58,262 nt of DNA. It comes from Tagaea sp. CACIAM 22H2. GTDB lineage: Bacteria; Pseudomonadota; Alphaproteobacteria; CACIAM-22H2. The notes under the pieces were generated by a model. It was not told where the DNA came from and ran no database searches. It saw only the letters and a program-made list of their open reading frames with translations. Below, in pieces: positions 16,654 through 25,162 of this stretch. Within the stretch, counting starts at the first letter, position 1, and each line of letters starts with the position of its first letter. The translations under genes and the position numbers were made by a program. The stretch covers positions 1 through 58,262 of the forward strand of contig PVXE01000026.1 of the NCBI GenBank assembly GCA_014444615.1. Reading direction: 5' to 3'.

Positions 16654-17412
16654 CTAGTGTTGGGTTTGCGCCTGACGCTTGGCCCACAGATCGGGCCGGC
16701 GTTCGGCGGTGATTTTTTCAGCCTGGGCGCGACGCCAGGCTTTGACGTTGGCGTGGTGGCCGCTGGTCAGCACGGACGGCACGTCGCGGCCGTCCCACGA
16801 AGCGGGGCGCGTGTATTGCGGGTATTCGAGCAGTCCGTCCTCGAAGCTTTCCTCGCCCAGCGATTCGGCCGCCCCCAGCACGCCCGGCAGCAAACGAACG
16901 CACGCGTCGAGAACGCATTGCGCCGCAGGCTCCCCGCCCGACAGCACGAAATCGCCGAGCGACAGCTCGGCCACCTGGCGCTTGTCGAGCACGCGCTGAT
17001 CGACACCTTCGAATCTCCCGCACAGCAGCACCACGCCGGGGGCCGCCGCCAAAGCGCGCGCCCGTTCCTGATCGAAACGGGGCCCGCGCGGGCTTAGATA
17101 AAGGACGGGGGCGCCTTCCGGGGCTTTGGCGATGGCGACCGCAAGGGCCGCATCGACGACGTCGGGCTTCATCACCATGCCCGGCCCGCCGCCGAAAGGA
17201 ACGTCGTCCACCGAACGATGGCGATCGAAGGCGAAATCGCGGATGTCGATCGCGTCCAGCGTCCACACGCCGTCGGCGAGGGCGCGGCCGACCAGCGACT
17301 GGCCCAGCACGCCCGGGAACATGTCCGGGAAGATCGTCAGCACGACCGCGCGCCACGGCGCGGCTGTGCCGCCCGTCTTGCCCGATCCGCCGATGTCGTT
17401 CGCCGTACTCAT
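16654..17412 (-). CDS. trmD: tRNA (guanine37-N1)-methyltransferase
   Basis: A 252-residue SPOUT-class enzyme that methylates G37 next to the anticodon and prevents frameshifting. Visible: [11 protein letters not shown] at the N-terminus, [33 protein letters not shown], the knot region [16 protein letters not shown], and [13 protein letters not shown] with YPQYTRP at the C-terminal domain. It overlaps rimM by 4 nt. Confidence 0.97.
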   Translation of the reverse strand: MSTANDIGGSGKTGGTAAPWRAVVLTIFPDMFPGVLGQSLVGRALADGVWTLDAIDIRDFAFDRHRSVDDVPFGGGPGMVMKPDVVDAALAVAIAKAPEGAPVLYLSPRGPRFDQERARALAAAPGVVLLCGRFEGVDQRVLDKRQVAELSLGDFVLSGGEPAAQCVLDACVRLLPGVLGAAESLGEESFEDGLLEYPQYTRPASWDGRDVPSVLTSGHHANVKAWRRAQAEKITAERRPDLWAKRQAQTQH

Positions 17413-17981
17413 TCGTTCCCTTCGTCCGCGTCGCCTTCTTCAGGCTTCGCTTCGGTCCATTGGGGCGGGTCGATCGTGATCGTGCCCGCCGCGACGTCCA
17501 CTTCAATCACCACTCTTTTGGTGAAGGGCAGAAGCCGGGTTTCGCCCGCTTCGTCCGCCACCTCCAGAATGTCCCCGGCGCCGTAGTTCTGCACCGAGGT
17601 CACCTTGCCCAGGACGCGCCCTTGCGTGTCCTTCGCTTCGAGCCCGATCAGATCGGCATGGAACCAAAGTTCCTTCGATCGTCCCGAACCCTTCGGCTTC
17701 TTGCCCAGCGCGTCGCGCTCCACGTAGAGCCGCATGCCGCGCAAAGCCTCCGCCGCGTCGCGATCCTCGACCCCCGACAGTTTCGCGATCACCAGACCGC
17801 GAACGATGCCGACCTTTCGGATGTCGAAGCGGCGCTTGCCGCTCTCGTCCGAAACGGGGCCGTAACCCGCGACATCCGCCGGCTTGCCGGTGAAGCTCTT
17901 GATCTTGACCTCGCCGCGCACACCGTGCGCCGACGCGATGGCCCCGACCAGAACCCGCTTGCCCGGTAAAGTGGCGGACAA
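17409..17981 (-). CDS. rimM: 16S rRNA processing protein RimM
   Basis: A 190-residue ribosome-maturation factor binding S19 during 30S assembly. The N-terminal RimM domain begins [22 protein letters not shown] and the PRC-barrel region contains [31 protein letters not shown]. The C-terminal [22 protein letters not shown] is also typical. The tail is acidic. It starts 12 bp after rpsP. Confidence 0.96.
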   Translation of the reverse strand: MSATLPGKRVLVGAIASAHGVRGEVKIKSFTGKPADVAGYGPVSDESGKRRFDIRKVGIVRGLVIAKLSGVEDRDAAEALRGMRLYVERDALGKKPKGSGRSKELWFHADLIGLEAKDTQGRVLGKVTSVQNYGAGDILEVADEAGETRLLPFTKRVVIEVDVAAGTITIDPPQWTEAKPEEGDADEGNE

Positions 17982-17993
17982 CGCCCCGACCCC

Positions 17994-18353
17994 TTAGGCC
18001 GCCGGGGCCGCTTCCGCCGCCTTGGCCGCGGCTTCCTTCGCGCGCTCCTGCGCCTTCTTCTTCGGCGCGGACTTCTTCGGCGTTTCGCGGATCGCGGGCT
18101 TCTCGGCAAGGCCGAGCGCGGCGAGGAACAGCGTCACGCGGTCGGAAGGCTGCGCGCCCTTCGACAGCCAATACTTGGCGCGCTCGACGTCGATCACGAC
18201 GCGCTTGTCGTTTTCCTTCGGCAGCATCGGATCGTAGTAACCGATCTTCTCGATGAAGCGGCCGTCGCGCGCGTAGCGCGAGTCGGCGACGACGATCTTG
18301 TAGTGCGGGCGGTTCTTCGCACCGCCGCGGCTCATACGAATTTTAACGGCCAT
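17994..18353 (-). CDS. rpsP: 30S ribosomal protein S16
   Basis: A 119-residue S16. The first ~80 residues are canonical ([26 protein letters not shown] then [15 protein letters not shown] and [18 protein letters not shown]). About 30 extra C-terminal residues are Lys/Ala-rich, an extension frequently found in this class. First gene of the ribosome-maturation block, 33 bp after ffh. Confidence 0.97.
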   Translation of the reverse strand: MAVKIRMSRGGAKNRPHYKIVVADSRYARDGRFIEKIGYYDPMLPKENDKRVVIDVERAKYWLSKGAQPSDRVTLFLAALGLAEKPAIRETPKKSAPKKKAQERAKEAAAKAAEAAPAA

Positions 18354-18386
18354 TCGTGTTGGTCCTTTCTTGAGATAAGTCGTTGT

Positions 18387-19736
18387 CTATCGGCGGAACA
18401 GGTTTCCGATACCCGTCCGCATGATTCCCTTCTGACCGAGGCGGCCCATCTGCTTCATCACGCGGCTCATTTCCATGAACTGCTTGACGAGGCGGTTGAC
18501 CTCCTCGACCGACGTGCCCGAGCCCGCGGCGATCCGCCGCTTGCGCTTGCCGTCGAGAACTTTGGCGTCGCGCCGTTCGCGCTTCGTCATCGAGCAGATG
18601 ATCGCCTCCTGCTTGCGCAGCAGGCTTTCGTCGACATTGGCGTTCTTCATCTGCGCTTGCATTTTGGCGACGCCGGGCAGCATGCCCATGACGCCGCCCA
18701 AGCCGCCCATCTTCTTCACTTGGCGAAGCTGGGACAGCATGTCGTTGAAATCGAATTCGCCCTTCTTGATCTTGGCGGCGAGCTTCTCGGCGGTTTCGGC
18801 CTCGACCGTCGCTTGCGCCTTCTCGACCAGGCCGACGATGTCGCCCATGCCCAGGATGCGGCCTGCGACGCGGTCGGGATGGAACGTCTCGAGCGCGTCC
18901 ATCTTTTCGCCGAGACCGACCAGCTTGATCGGCTTGCCGGTGACCGCGCGCATCGACAACGCGGCACCGCCGCGCTGATCGCCGTCGAGGCGCGTCATCA
19001 CCACGCCGGTGATGCCGATCCCTTCGTTGAAGCGCGTCGCCGTGGTCAGCGCGTCCTGGCCCGTCAAGGCGTCGACGACCAGCAGCGATTCGGCCGGCTG
19101 GACCGTGTCGCGCACGGCCTTCGCTTCGGCCATCAATTCTTCGTCGATCGACAACCGGCCGGCGGTGTCGAGGATGACCACGTCGTAGCCTTCGGTGCGG
19201 CCCACTTCCATCGCACGCTTGGCGATGGCGACCGGCTCCTGACCCGCGACGATCGGCAGCGTCGTCACGCCGATTTGCGTGCCAAGCACGGCCAGCTGTT
19301 CTTGGGCGGCGGGGCGGCGCGTGTCGAGCGAGGCGAGCAGGACCTTCTTGCGGTCCTTCTCGGTCAAGCGCTTGGCAAGCTTCGCGGACGTCGTCGTCTT
19401 GCCGGAGCCTTGCAGGCCCAGCATCAGGAACGGGATCGGGGCGGCCGCGCGCAGATTGACGTCGTTGGCGGTCGAGCCCAGCGTTTCGATCAGCTTGTCG
19501 TGGACGATCTTGACGACCATCTGACCCGGCGTGACCGAGCGCACGACCTGCTGGCCGATCGCTTCGAAGCGCACGGCGGCGATGAAATCCTTCACCACCT
19601 GCAACGCGACGTCGGCTTCGAGCAGCGCCAGGCGCACTTCGCGCAACGCCGTATCGACGTCGGCCTCGGTGATCACACCGCGGCCGCGCAGCTTGTCGAA
19701 TACCGCGCCGAGTTTTGTGCCGAGCTGGTCGAACAT
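18387..19736 (-). CDS. ffh: Signal recognition particle protein Ffh
   Basis: A 449-residue SRP54 GTPase that binds signal sequences on the ribosome. The N domain precedes the G domain with P-loop LGLQGSGKTTTSAKLAK, DTRRPAAQEQL, ILDTAGRL and TRLDGDQRGG. The C-terminal M domain is methionine-rich (MKQMGRLGQKGIMRTGIG). Start at ATG 19736 (MFDQLGTKLGAVFDKLRGRG) fits the family; the frame is open further upstream but unlike the family. It pairs functionally with ftsY at 22755. Confidence 0.97.
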   Translation of the reverse strand: MFDQLGTKLGAVFDKLRGRGVITEADVDTALREVRLALLEADVALQVVKDFIAAVRFEAIGQQVVRSVTPGQMVVKIVHDKLIETLGSTANDVNLRAAAPIPFLMLGLQGSGKTTTSAKLAKRLTEKDRKKVLLASLDTRRPAAQEQLAVLGTQIGVTTLPIVAGQEPVAIAKRAMEVGRTEGYDVVILDTAGRLSIDEELMAEAKAVRDTVQPAESLLVVDALTGQDALTTATRFNEGIGITGVVMTRLDGDQRGGAALSMRAVTGKPIKLVGLGEKMDALETFHPDRVAGRILGMGDIVGLVEKAQATVEAETAEKLAAKIKKGEFDFNDMLSQLRQVKKMGGLGGVMGMLPGVAKMQAQMKNANVDESLLRKQEAIICSMTKRERRDAKVLDGKRKRRIAAGSGTSVEEVNRLVKQFMEMSRVMKQMGRLGQKGIMRTGIGNLFRR

Positions 19737-19893
19737 ACGCGCCGAAACGAACCTCGAAGCCAAAACAAAACGGCCGCCGTGCGCGAAACTCGCGGACGGC
19801 GGGAGACCCCGAAGGGGCCCAAGGGTTCCGTATTGCCCTTGAATGGCGGCGGTTTTAGGGGATCGGCCCGCCGCCGTCAATTCGACTCTGACG

Positions 19894-19951
19894 TCACCCT
19901 ATATAGGGTGAGGATTGCGCGCATCTGATATCAGTGATATCATTGATATCA
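19894..19951 (+). promoter_or_regulatory. Toxin-antitoxin operator: 18-bp palindrome plus three TGATATCA boxes
   Basis: TCACCCTATATAGGGTGA at 19894-19911 is a perfect palindrome containing TATATA. Next come three identical 8-bp palindromes TGATATCA at 19926-19933, 19935-19942 and 19944-19951, each offset by 9 bp. The last ends 1 bp before the antitoxin ATG. Such arrays next to ribbon-helix-helix antitoxins bind several antitoxin dimers and autorepress; that is inferred here. Binding at the last box would also cover the translation start. Confidence 0.7.
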
Positions 19952-19952
19952 G

Positions 19953-20225
19953 ATGGTCGATATTCTGATCCGGGGCGTTACCCCGGAAACCCATAAGGAA
20001 TTGAAGCTGGAAGCGATCCGGCAGGGCACGACCTTGTCCGAGGTCGCGCGCCGCCGACTGGAAAGTCCGGCCGGCCAAGCCTTTACGGCGACGAGCCTCG
20101 ACGCGTTCCGGCGCAAACGCGCGGCTTTGCCAGCCCTCGACCATGTCGATTGGAGCGATCAAAGCTGGCGGGCAAGCCGCGAACTCGACGCGCGCGACGA
20201 CGATCGTCTCGTCGACCCGACGTGA
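19953..20225 (+). CDS. Antitoxin, FitA/VapB-like ribbon-helix-helix
   Basis: A 90-residue antitoxin. The N-terminal MVDILIRGVTPETHKELKLEAIRQGTTLSEVARRRLES is a ribbon-helix-helix (CopG/Arc type) DNA-binding domain with the strand ILIRGV and two helices. The C-terminal half, with WSDQSWRASRELDARDDDR, is the likely toxin-wrapping arm. No clear ribosome site is present because the operator boxes occupy the space before the ATG, so translation may be leaderless or weak. It overlaps the toxin gene by 4 nt. Confidence 0.85.
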   Translation: MVDILIRGVTPETHKELKLEAIRQGTTLSEVARRRLESPAGQAFTATSLDAFRRKRAALPALDHVDWSDQSWRASRELDARDDDRLVDPT

Positions 20226-20644
20226 ACGATACGCTCGCCGTTGTCGACGCGTCGCTGATCGTGCCGGCGGTCGGGCAAATCGCGAAGATGGATGCGCTTG
20301 TCGCGCAAGCGGGCGGCCAAAGGCTTCAAGCACCGTCGCTGCTGTTCATCGAGACCGCGAACGCGTTCTGGAAATCGGCCAAGGCCGGGTTTTACGACGA
20401 CGCCACCGCCGAGGCGCTGCTGGAAGCCGCATATGAACTGCCGATCACGCTGCACCAAGACGCGAAGCTTTTGCCCGTGGCGCTGCGCATCGCGAACGCG
20501 CTGCGCCACCCGGTCTATGACTGCCTTTATCTCGCGCTCGCCGTCGAACTCGACTGCGCCGTGCTGACGGCGGATCGGCGCTTCGCCACCGCCGCCGCTA
20601 AGGCGCCCGATCTCGCCCAACGGGTGCGCATTCTGGCCGTCTGA
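20222..20644 (+). CDS. VapC-type PIN-domain ribonuclease toxin
   Basis: A 140-residue PIN-domain protein. The acidic residues that bind magnesium are all present: Asp9 (VVDASLI), Glu44 (FIETANAFW), Asp100 (YDCLYLALA) and Asp118 (LTADRRF), so the toxin looks active. Start is GTG 20222, embedded in the antitoxin stop (GTGA), which gives translational coupling and keeps toxin yield below antitoxin. VapC enzymes cut tRNA or rRNA; the target is unknown. The pair lies between two conserved housekeeping blocks. Confidence 0.88.
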   Translation: MNDTLAVVDASLIVPAVGQIAKMDALVAQAGGQRLQAPSLLFIETANAFWKSAKAGFYDDATAEALLEAAYELPITLHQDAKLLPVALRIANALRHPVYDCLYLALAVELDCAVLTADRRFATAAAKAPDLAQRVRILAV

Positions 20645-20686
20645 ACCGGGTGGACTTTTGGGGCGCTCGGCCCCTATATCCCCGGC

Positions 20687-21535
20687 ATGGACACGCTGCC
20701 TTTCGTCAAAATGCACGGGCTCGGCAACGATTTCGTCGTCGTGGACGCGCGCAAAGATGCGCCCGCGATCACGCCGGACCTCGCGCGCGCCATCGCCGAC
20801 CGGCATCGCGGCGTGGGCTTCGATCAATTGATCGTGATCGAGACGCCGGCGGACAAAGACGCCGACGTGTTCTTCCGCTTCTACAATTCCGACGGGTCGG
20901 AAGCCGGGGCGTGCGGCAACGGGACGCGCTGCGTCGCCGACCGCGTAATGGCCGAACGCGGCGCGGATCAGCTTGCGATCCAAACCATCGCCGGTTCGCT
21001 GGAAGCCACGCGCAAACCCGACGGCCGCGTGACGGTCGATATGGGCCCCGCGCGTTTGGATTGGCGCGAGATCCCGCTGGCCGAGGCGTGCGACACCAAC
21101 GCCGTGCCGATCGAATTGGGGCCGCTGGCCAAGCCCGTCGCGACGTCGATGGGCAATCCGCACGCGACCTTTTTCGTGCCCGACGCCGAGGCGATCGAGC
21201 TCGAAAAGCTCGGGCCGCAACTCGAGCATCACAAGATGTTCCCGCAGCGCGCCAATATCGGCATTGCGCAAATCTTGAGCCCCGAGCGGATGCGCCTGCG
21301 CGTATGGGAACGCGGCGCGGGCATCACGCTCGCCTGCGGATCGGGCGCGTGTGCGGCCGGTGTCGCCGCGATCCGCCGCCAATTGGTCGCCGGCCGTAAG
21401 GTTTCCATTGTCGTCGACGGGTCGATCCCGAACGATCCGACATCGGAAATCGAGATCGAATGGCTGCGCGACGGCCATGTGCTGATGACCGGCCCGACCG
21501 CGATGTCGTTCAGCGGGATCTGGCCGCTGCGATGA
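20687..21535 (+). CDS. dapF: Diaminopimelate epimerase
   Basis: A 282-residue cofactor-independent racemase converting LL-DAP to meso-DAP for lysine and peptidoglycan. The two catalytic cysteines are Cys76 (GACGNGTRC) and Cys217 (LACGSGACAAG). N-terminal KMHGLGNDFVVVD and the substrate loops with Asn and Glu are normal. It overlaps mtaB by 4 nt, the usual dapF-mtaB-ftsY arrangement of Alphaproteobacteria. Confidence 0.97.
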   Translation: MDTLPFVKMHGLGNDFVVVDARKDAPAITPDLARAIADRHRGVGFDQLIVIETPADKDADVFFRFYNSDGSEAGACGNGTRCVADRVMAERGADQLAIQTIAGSLEATRKPDGRVTVDMGPARLDWREIPLAEACDTNAVPIELGPLAKPVATSMGNPHATFFVPDAEAIELEKLGPQLEHHKMFPQRANIGIAQILSPERMRLRVWERGAGITLACGSGACAAGVAAIRRQLVAGRKVSIVVDGSIPNDPTSEIEIEWLRDGHVLMTGPTAMSFSGIWPLR

Positions 21536-22758
21536 GCGTCGTCACTTTCGGCTGCCGACTGAATGCCGCCGAAAGTGCGGCGATCGAAGCGCTGCTCGCC
21601 CGGGCTGGCGATACCAACACGATCGTCGTCAATACCTGCGCGGTCACGGCCGAAGCCGAACGCGACGCCGCCGCCGCGATCCGCAAACTTGCGCGCGAGA
21701 AGCCGCAGTCGCGCATCGTCGTCACGGGCTGCGCGGCGCAGATCGCCCCCGAACGTTGGCGGAGCTTGCCGAACGTCGCCGCCGTCGTCGGCAATCGCGA
21801 AAAGCTCGACGCCGCGACCTGGGCCGGTGCGGACGCGACCGTCGGCGACATCATGGCGCGGCACGACTTCGTCGAGACCGATACGCCGCCCGACAGCGGC
21901 CGCACGCGCGAATTCCTGGAAATCCAGCAAGGCTGCGACCATCGCTGCACGTTTTGCGTAATCCCGTATGGGCGCGGCAATTCGCGCTCCCTGCCCTTGG
22001 ATCGCGTCATCGCGCGCGCCCAAGCGGCGGTCGCCGCCGGCAAGCGCGAGATCGTGCTGACCGGTGTCGATCTCACCTCGTGGGGCCAGGACCTGCCGGG
22101 CGCGCCGCGTTTGGGCACCGCGTCCAAAGCGATCCTTGCCGCGTGCCCCGATCTTGCGCGTTTGCGCCTGTCCTCGGTCGATCCGGCCGAGATCGACAAC
22201 GATATTTTCGATCTGCTGGCGACCGAGCCGCGCTTCGCGGGCCAGCTTCACCTGTCGATCCAGGCGGGCGACGATCTGATCCTGAAGCGCATGAAGCGGC
22301 GCCATTCGCGCGGCGACGTGATCGCCGTTGCAAGCCGCGCGCGCGAAGCCCGCGAAGACGTCGCGTTGACCGCCGACCTGATCGCAGGGTTTCCCACCGA
22401 AAGCGACGCGGCCTTCGCCAATACCGTGGCGCTGGTCGACGAAATCGGCCTCGCCGACGCGCATGTGTTCCCCTATTCGCCGCGCGACAACACGCCCGCC
22501 GCGCGCATGCCCCAGCTTGACGGCGAAACCATTCGCCGCCGCGCCGAGGCGCTGCGTCATGCGGTCGCGGCATCGCGCGCGCGCGATCTCGACCGGCGCA
22601 TTGGCGCAACGGCACATGTGCTGGTCGAAGCTTCGCGCCGCGACGGGCTGGACGCGCGGGGCACGCGCGTGCGGCTCGACCGCGAGATGATGCGGGGGCA
22701 GATCGTACCCGCGCGCATCCTGGGCCACGACGGACGGCAATTGCGGGCGGCAGCATGA
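21532..22758 (+). CDS. mtaB: tRNA methylthiotransferase MtaB-like
   Basis: A 408-residue radical-SAM methylthiotransferase, by homology the enzyme that makes ms2t6A at position 37 of tRNA. The N-terminal cluster cysteines are Cys8, Cys36 and Cys67; the radical-SAM triad is Cys135, Cys139, Cys142 (GCDHRCTFCVIPYGRG). The N-terminus (MSVVTFGCRLN) is compact and a TRAM-like C-terminus is visible. It overlaps dapF and ftsY by 4 nt each. Confidence 0.93.
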   Translation: MSVVTFGCRLNAAESAAIEALLARAGDTNTIVVNTCAVTAEAERDAAAAIRKLAREKPQSRIVVTGCAAQIAPERWRSLPNVAAVVGNREKLDAATWAGADATVGDIMARHDFVETDTPPDSGRTREFLEIQQGCDHRCTFCVIPYGRGNSRSLPLDRVIARAQAAVAAGKREIVLTGVDLTSWGQDLPGAPRLGTASKAILAACPDLARLRLSSVDPAEIDNDIFDLLATEPRFAGQLHLSIQAGDDLILKRMKRRHSRGDVIAVASRAREAREDVALTADLIAGFPTESDAAFANTVALVDEIGLADAHVFPYSPRDNTPAARMPQLDGETIRRRAEALRHAVAASRARDLDRRIGATAHVLVEASRRDGLDARGTRVRLDREMMRGQIVPARILGHDGRQLRAAA

Positions 22759-23675
22759 GCTGGTTTCAGCGTCTCAAGACGGGTCTCAAGAAATCGTCGG
22801 CGCGACTCGCGGAAGGGATTTCGCGGGCCCTCAATATCGGCCGGCTCGACGAAGCGGCCTATCAAGCGCTGGAGGACGCGCTGATCGAGGCCGATCTGGG
22901 CCCTTCGGTCGCGGCGAAGCTGGTCGAAAGCCTGCGCGCGCGAAAACTTCCGGCCGAAACCTCGATCGAGCGGGTCAAGGAACTGCTCGCCGAGGATATA
23001 GAGAAGATTTTGGCGCCCGTCGCGAAGAAATTCGCGCCGAACCCGGCGCTCAAACCGCATGTCGTGCTGGTCGTGGGCGTCAACGGCAGCGGCAAGACGA
23101 CGACGATCGGCAAATTGGCGTCGTCGCTGGCCGCCGACGGCAAACGCGTGACGCTGGCAGCGGGCGATACGTTCCGCGCGGCCGCGGTTTCCCAACTCGG
23201 CATCTGGGCCGAACGCGCGAAAGCGCAATTCGTTTCGACGAAAGAAGGCGGCGACCCCGCCGCTTTGGCGTTCGAAGCGCTGGAAAAGGCGCGCGCCAAT
23301 GGCAGCGACGTGTTGTTGATCGACACTGCCGGGCGCTTACACAACAAAGCCGACCTGATGGACGAGCTGAAGAAGGTCGTGCGCGTCATCAAGAAGCTCG
23401 ACGACGCCGCACCGCACACCGTGCTGCTCGTACTCGACGCGACGATCGGTCAGAACGCGATCGCGCAGGTCGAGACGTTCACGTCGATCGTCGCGGTCGA
23501 TTCGTTGGCGCTCACCAAGCTCGACGGCAGCGCCAAAGGCGGCGTTCTGGTCGCGATCGCGAATCGATTCGCGACTCCGGCGGTGTTGATCGGTGTCGGA
23601 GAGGGAATCGACGACCTTCGCGACTTCGATGCGCGCGGATTCGCGCGCGGTCTTCTCGATCTTCCGGAAGCGTGA
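22755..23675 (+). CDS. ftsY: Signal recognition particle receptor FtsY
   Basis: A 306-residue SRP receptor GTPase at the inner membrane. It lacks the long acidic A domain of E. coli and begins directly with the N domain (MSWFQRLKTGLKKSSARLAEGI), as in many Alphaproteobacteria. GTPase motifs: GVNGSGKTTTIGKLA, AAGDTFRAAAVSQL, LIDTAGRL, TKLDGSAKGG and GVGEGIDDL. It completes the SRP pathway with ffh nearby. Confidence 0.96.
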   Translation: MSWFQRLKTGLKKSSARLAEGISRALNIGRLDEAAYQALEDALIEADLGPSVAAKLVESLRARKLPAETSIERVKELLAEDIEKILAPVAKKFAPNPALKPHVVLVVGVNGSGKTTTIGKLASSLAADGKRVTLAAGDTFRAAAVSQLGIWAERAKAQFVSTKEGGDPAALAFEALEKARANGSDVLLIDTAGRLHNKADLMDELKKVVRVIKKLDDAAPHTVLLVLDATIGQNAIAQVETFTSIVAVDSLALTKLDGSAKGGVLVAIANRFATPAVLIGVGEGIDDLRDFDARGFARGLLDLPEA

Positions 23676-24024
23676 TCGAACTACCTTTGCGTGTGTTTGG
23701 CGCGCGACTCGCGACATGCATTTAACGCTGATTTCATGCGGGTTTCTTGCATGTCTGGCTCTAGCGCTAGACTCGTATTTCGAGTCATCCGCTAGACTCG
23801 GCGTAAGGCCCTAGCGATGGTGGGCGAAGACACCACCACCCCCCTCATATTGAAATTCCTTGACATGTCCTTGCAGTTAATGATGTTCTAGCGTTGTTGG
23901 GACCGCATACAGGGAGGGCGTTAACCCGTTATCGATCGACCGGTTCAGTGCTTCGGCAGTGACCCCGCCCCGATCGGCAGCGTGCTCTTCCCGGACCGAC
24001 ACCATCGGAAACAAGGAGTCAATC
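23676..24024 (+). promoter_or_regulatory. Long structured leader region of the lysine-rich micropeptide gene
   Basis: No larger gene is evident in these 349 bp. A TTGACA -35-like element lies at 23860-23865 with only a weak -10 (GATGTT, 23882-23887). A hairpin GGTTCAGTGC-TTCG-GCAGTGACC at 23942-23964 has a UUCG tetraloop. The rare tetranucleotide CTAG occurs five times (23761, 23767, 23792, 23811, 23888). A strong AAGGAG at 24013-24018 precedes the ATG by 6 nt. The presumed transcript therefore has a leader longer than its coding part. Confidence 0.4.
23761..23893. repeat. Cluster of CTAG-containing repeats and small palindromes
   Basis: CGCTAGACTCG occurs at 23765-23775 and 23790-23800. Between them GACTCG-TATTT-CGAGTC (23770-23786) forms a hairpin. 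CTAGCG occurs at 23761, 23811 and 23888, and CTAGCGCTAG (23761-23770) is a perfect palindrome. These look like protein-binding sites or decayed repeats; their function is unknown. Confidence 0.5.
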
Positions 24025-24075
24025 ATGGCTGCGAAGAAAAAGGCGAAGAAGAAAGCCGCGAAGAAGAAGAAGTAA
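24025..24075 (+). CDS. 16-residue lysine/alanine micropeptide
   Basis: The reading frame encodes MAAKKKAKKKAAKKKK, 10 lysines in 16 residues, with an ideal AAGGAG ribosome site 6 nt upstream and a TAA stop. Two hairpins follow, the second a strong intrinsic terminator, so a short dedicated transcript is likely. The composition resembles the tails of bacterial histone-H1-like proteins and of ribosomal-protein extensions, so nucleic-acid binding is an inference. It may instead be the leader ORF of a regulatory RNA. No family is recognised. Confidence 0.55.
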   Translation: MAAKKKAKKKAAKKKK

Positions 24076-24095
24076 GCGGCTTCGCTCGGTGCATT

Positions 24096-24200
24096 TGGGG
24101 GCGTGAGGGTCTTTACTCTCGCGCCCCCATCCACTTCGAGGCCCCGCGAATACGAAGTTCGATTTTTTGAAGCCCGGAAATTCCGGGCTTTTTATTTTTT
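24096..24200 (+). terminator. Two hairpins ending the micropeptide transcript
   Basis: The first stem is TGGGGGCG (24096-24103) with CGCCCCCA (24122-24129) and lacks a T-run. The second is a perfect stem AGCCCGGA / TCCGGGCT (24171-24189) with a 3-nt loop, followed by TTTTATTTTTT; this is a textbook intrinsic terminator. Confidence 0.85.
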
Positions 24201-24304
24201 AAGCGCCGTCGATCCGTGCAGACCCGCAATGCCGACGGCGCGTCGCGATTTTCCGCACGTTACGATTCGATGACGCTACTCTCCCGCGCGGGGGAGAAAT
24301 CAAG

Positions 24305-25162
24305 TTGGACAAACTCGATCCGGTCGTCGCGGGCTTGGTGCTGCTTGCCGCGCTGATGCACGCAAGCTGGAACGCAGTGGTGAAATCCGACCCCGACCGG
24401 CTCGCCTCGTTCGGGTTGGTCATGCTCGCGGGCTGCGTCGCCAGCCTGTTCATCGTGCCGTTCGTCGGCGCCCCCGCCCCCGAAAGCTGGGGCTTTCTGG
24501 TCGCGTCGGTGCTGATCCACTGCGCCTATTACTATTTCCTGCTGAAAGCCTACGCGGTCGGCGATTTGAGTCACGTGTACCCGATCGCGCGCGGCCTTGG
24601 CCCGACATTGGTCGCGGTGTTCTCCGGCGTGCTGATCGGCGAGTATCTTTCGTGGCGCGAAACCGCCGGCGTGGTGCTCGTCTCGCTGGGCGTCGCGGGC
24701 TTGGCGCTGGCGCGCGGCCTGCCAAGCGCCGACGACCGCCGCGCGACCGCCTTGGCCGTGCTCACCGGCTGCACCATCGCGGGCTACACGGTGGTCGACG
24801 CGATGGGGGCGCGCGCCTCGGGCAACGCGATCGGCTACATCGCGTGGCTCAATATTCTGGAAGGGCCTTGGGTCTTCGTTGTCGCATGCATCAAGCGGCG
24901 CGCGGCGATCATCCCCTATATCCGGCAATATTGGTGGCGCGGCACGGCCGGCGGCACGGTTGCGGCGATCGGCTACGGCATTGCGATCTGGGCAAGCAGC
25001 GTGTCGCCGGTCGCGCACATCTCCGCCTTGCGCGAAACGTCGGTGCTGTTCGCGTCGCTGATGGGCATGTATCTGCTGCGCGAATCCTTCGGCGCCCGGC
25101 GCGTCGCCGCCGCTTTGGTGATGGTCTGCGGCCTGCTGCTGATGAATTTCAAAATCGTTTGA
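24305..25162 (+). CDS. EamA/DMT-family transporter
   Basis: A 285-residue inner-membrane protein with about ten hydrophobic segments arranged as two EamA repeats (ending near PSADDRR in the middle). Features such as ALMHASWNAVVKSDPDRL and SHVYPIARGLGPTLVAVFSGVLIGE belong to the drug/metabolite transporter superfamily. The start is TTG 24305 with GGGGAG 8 nt upstream; no better start is seen. Substrate unknown. Its 3' end overlaps the convergent NUDIX gene by 14 nt. Confidence 0.85.
   Translation: MDKLDPVVAGLVLLAALMHASWNAVVKSDPDRLASFGLVMLAGCVASLFIVPFVGAPAPESWGFLVASVLIHCAYYYFLLKAYAVGDLSHVYPIARGLGPTLVAVFSGVLIGEYLSWRETAGVVLVSLGVAGLALARGLPSADDRRATALAVLTGCTIAGYTVVDAMGARASGNAIGYIAWLNILEGPWVFVVACIKRRAAIIPYIRQYWWRGTAGGTVAAIGYGIAIWASSVSPVAHISALRETSVLFASLMGMYLLRESFGARRVAAALVMVCGLLLMNFKIV

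Noticed and set aside
19926..19951. Short CRISPR-like direct repeat array
   Set aside because: Units are 8-bp palindromes at 9-bp steps with 1-bp spacers, so this is an operator array, not a CRISPR.
23877..24134. Minus-strand 85-residue frame with a Phe-rich stretch
   Set aside because: The Phe/Ala run is the complement of the lysine codons of the micropeptide gene; no ribosome site on that strand.
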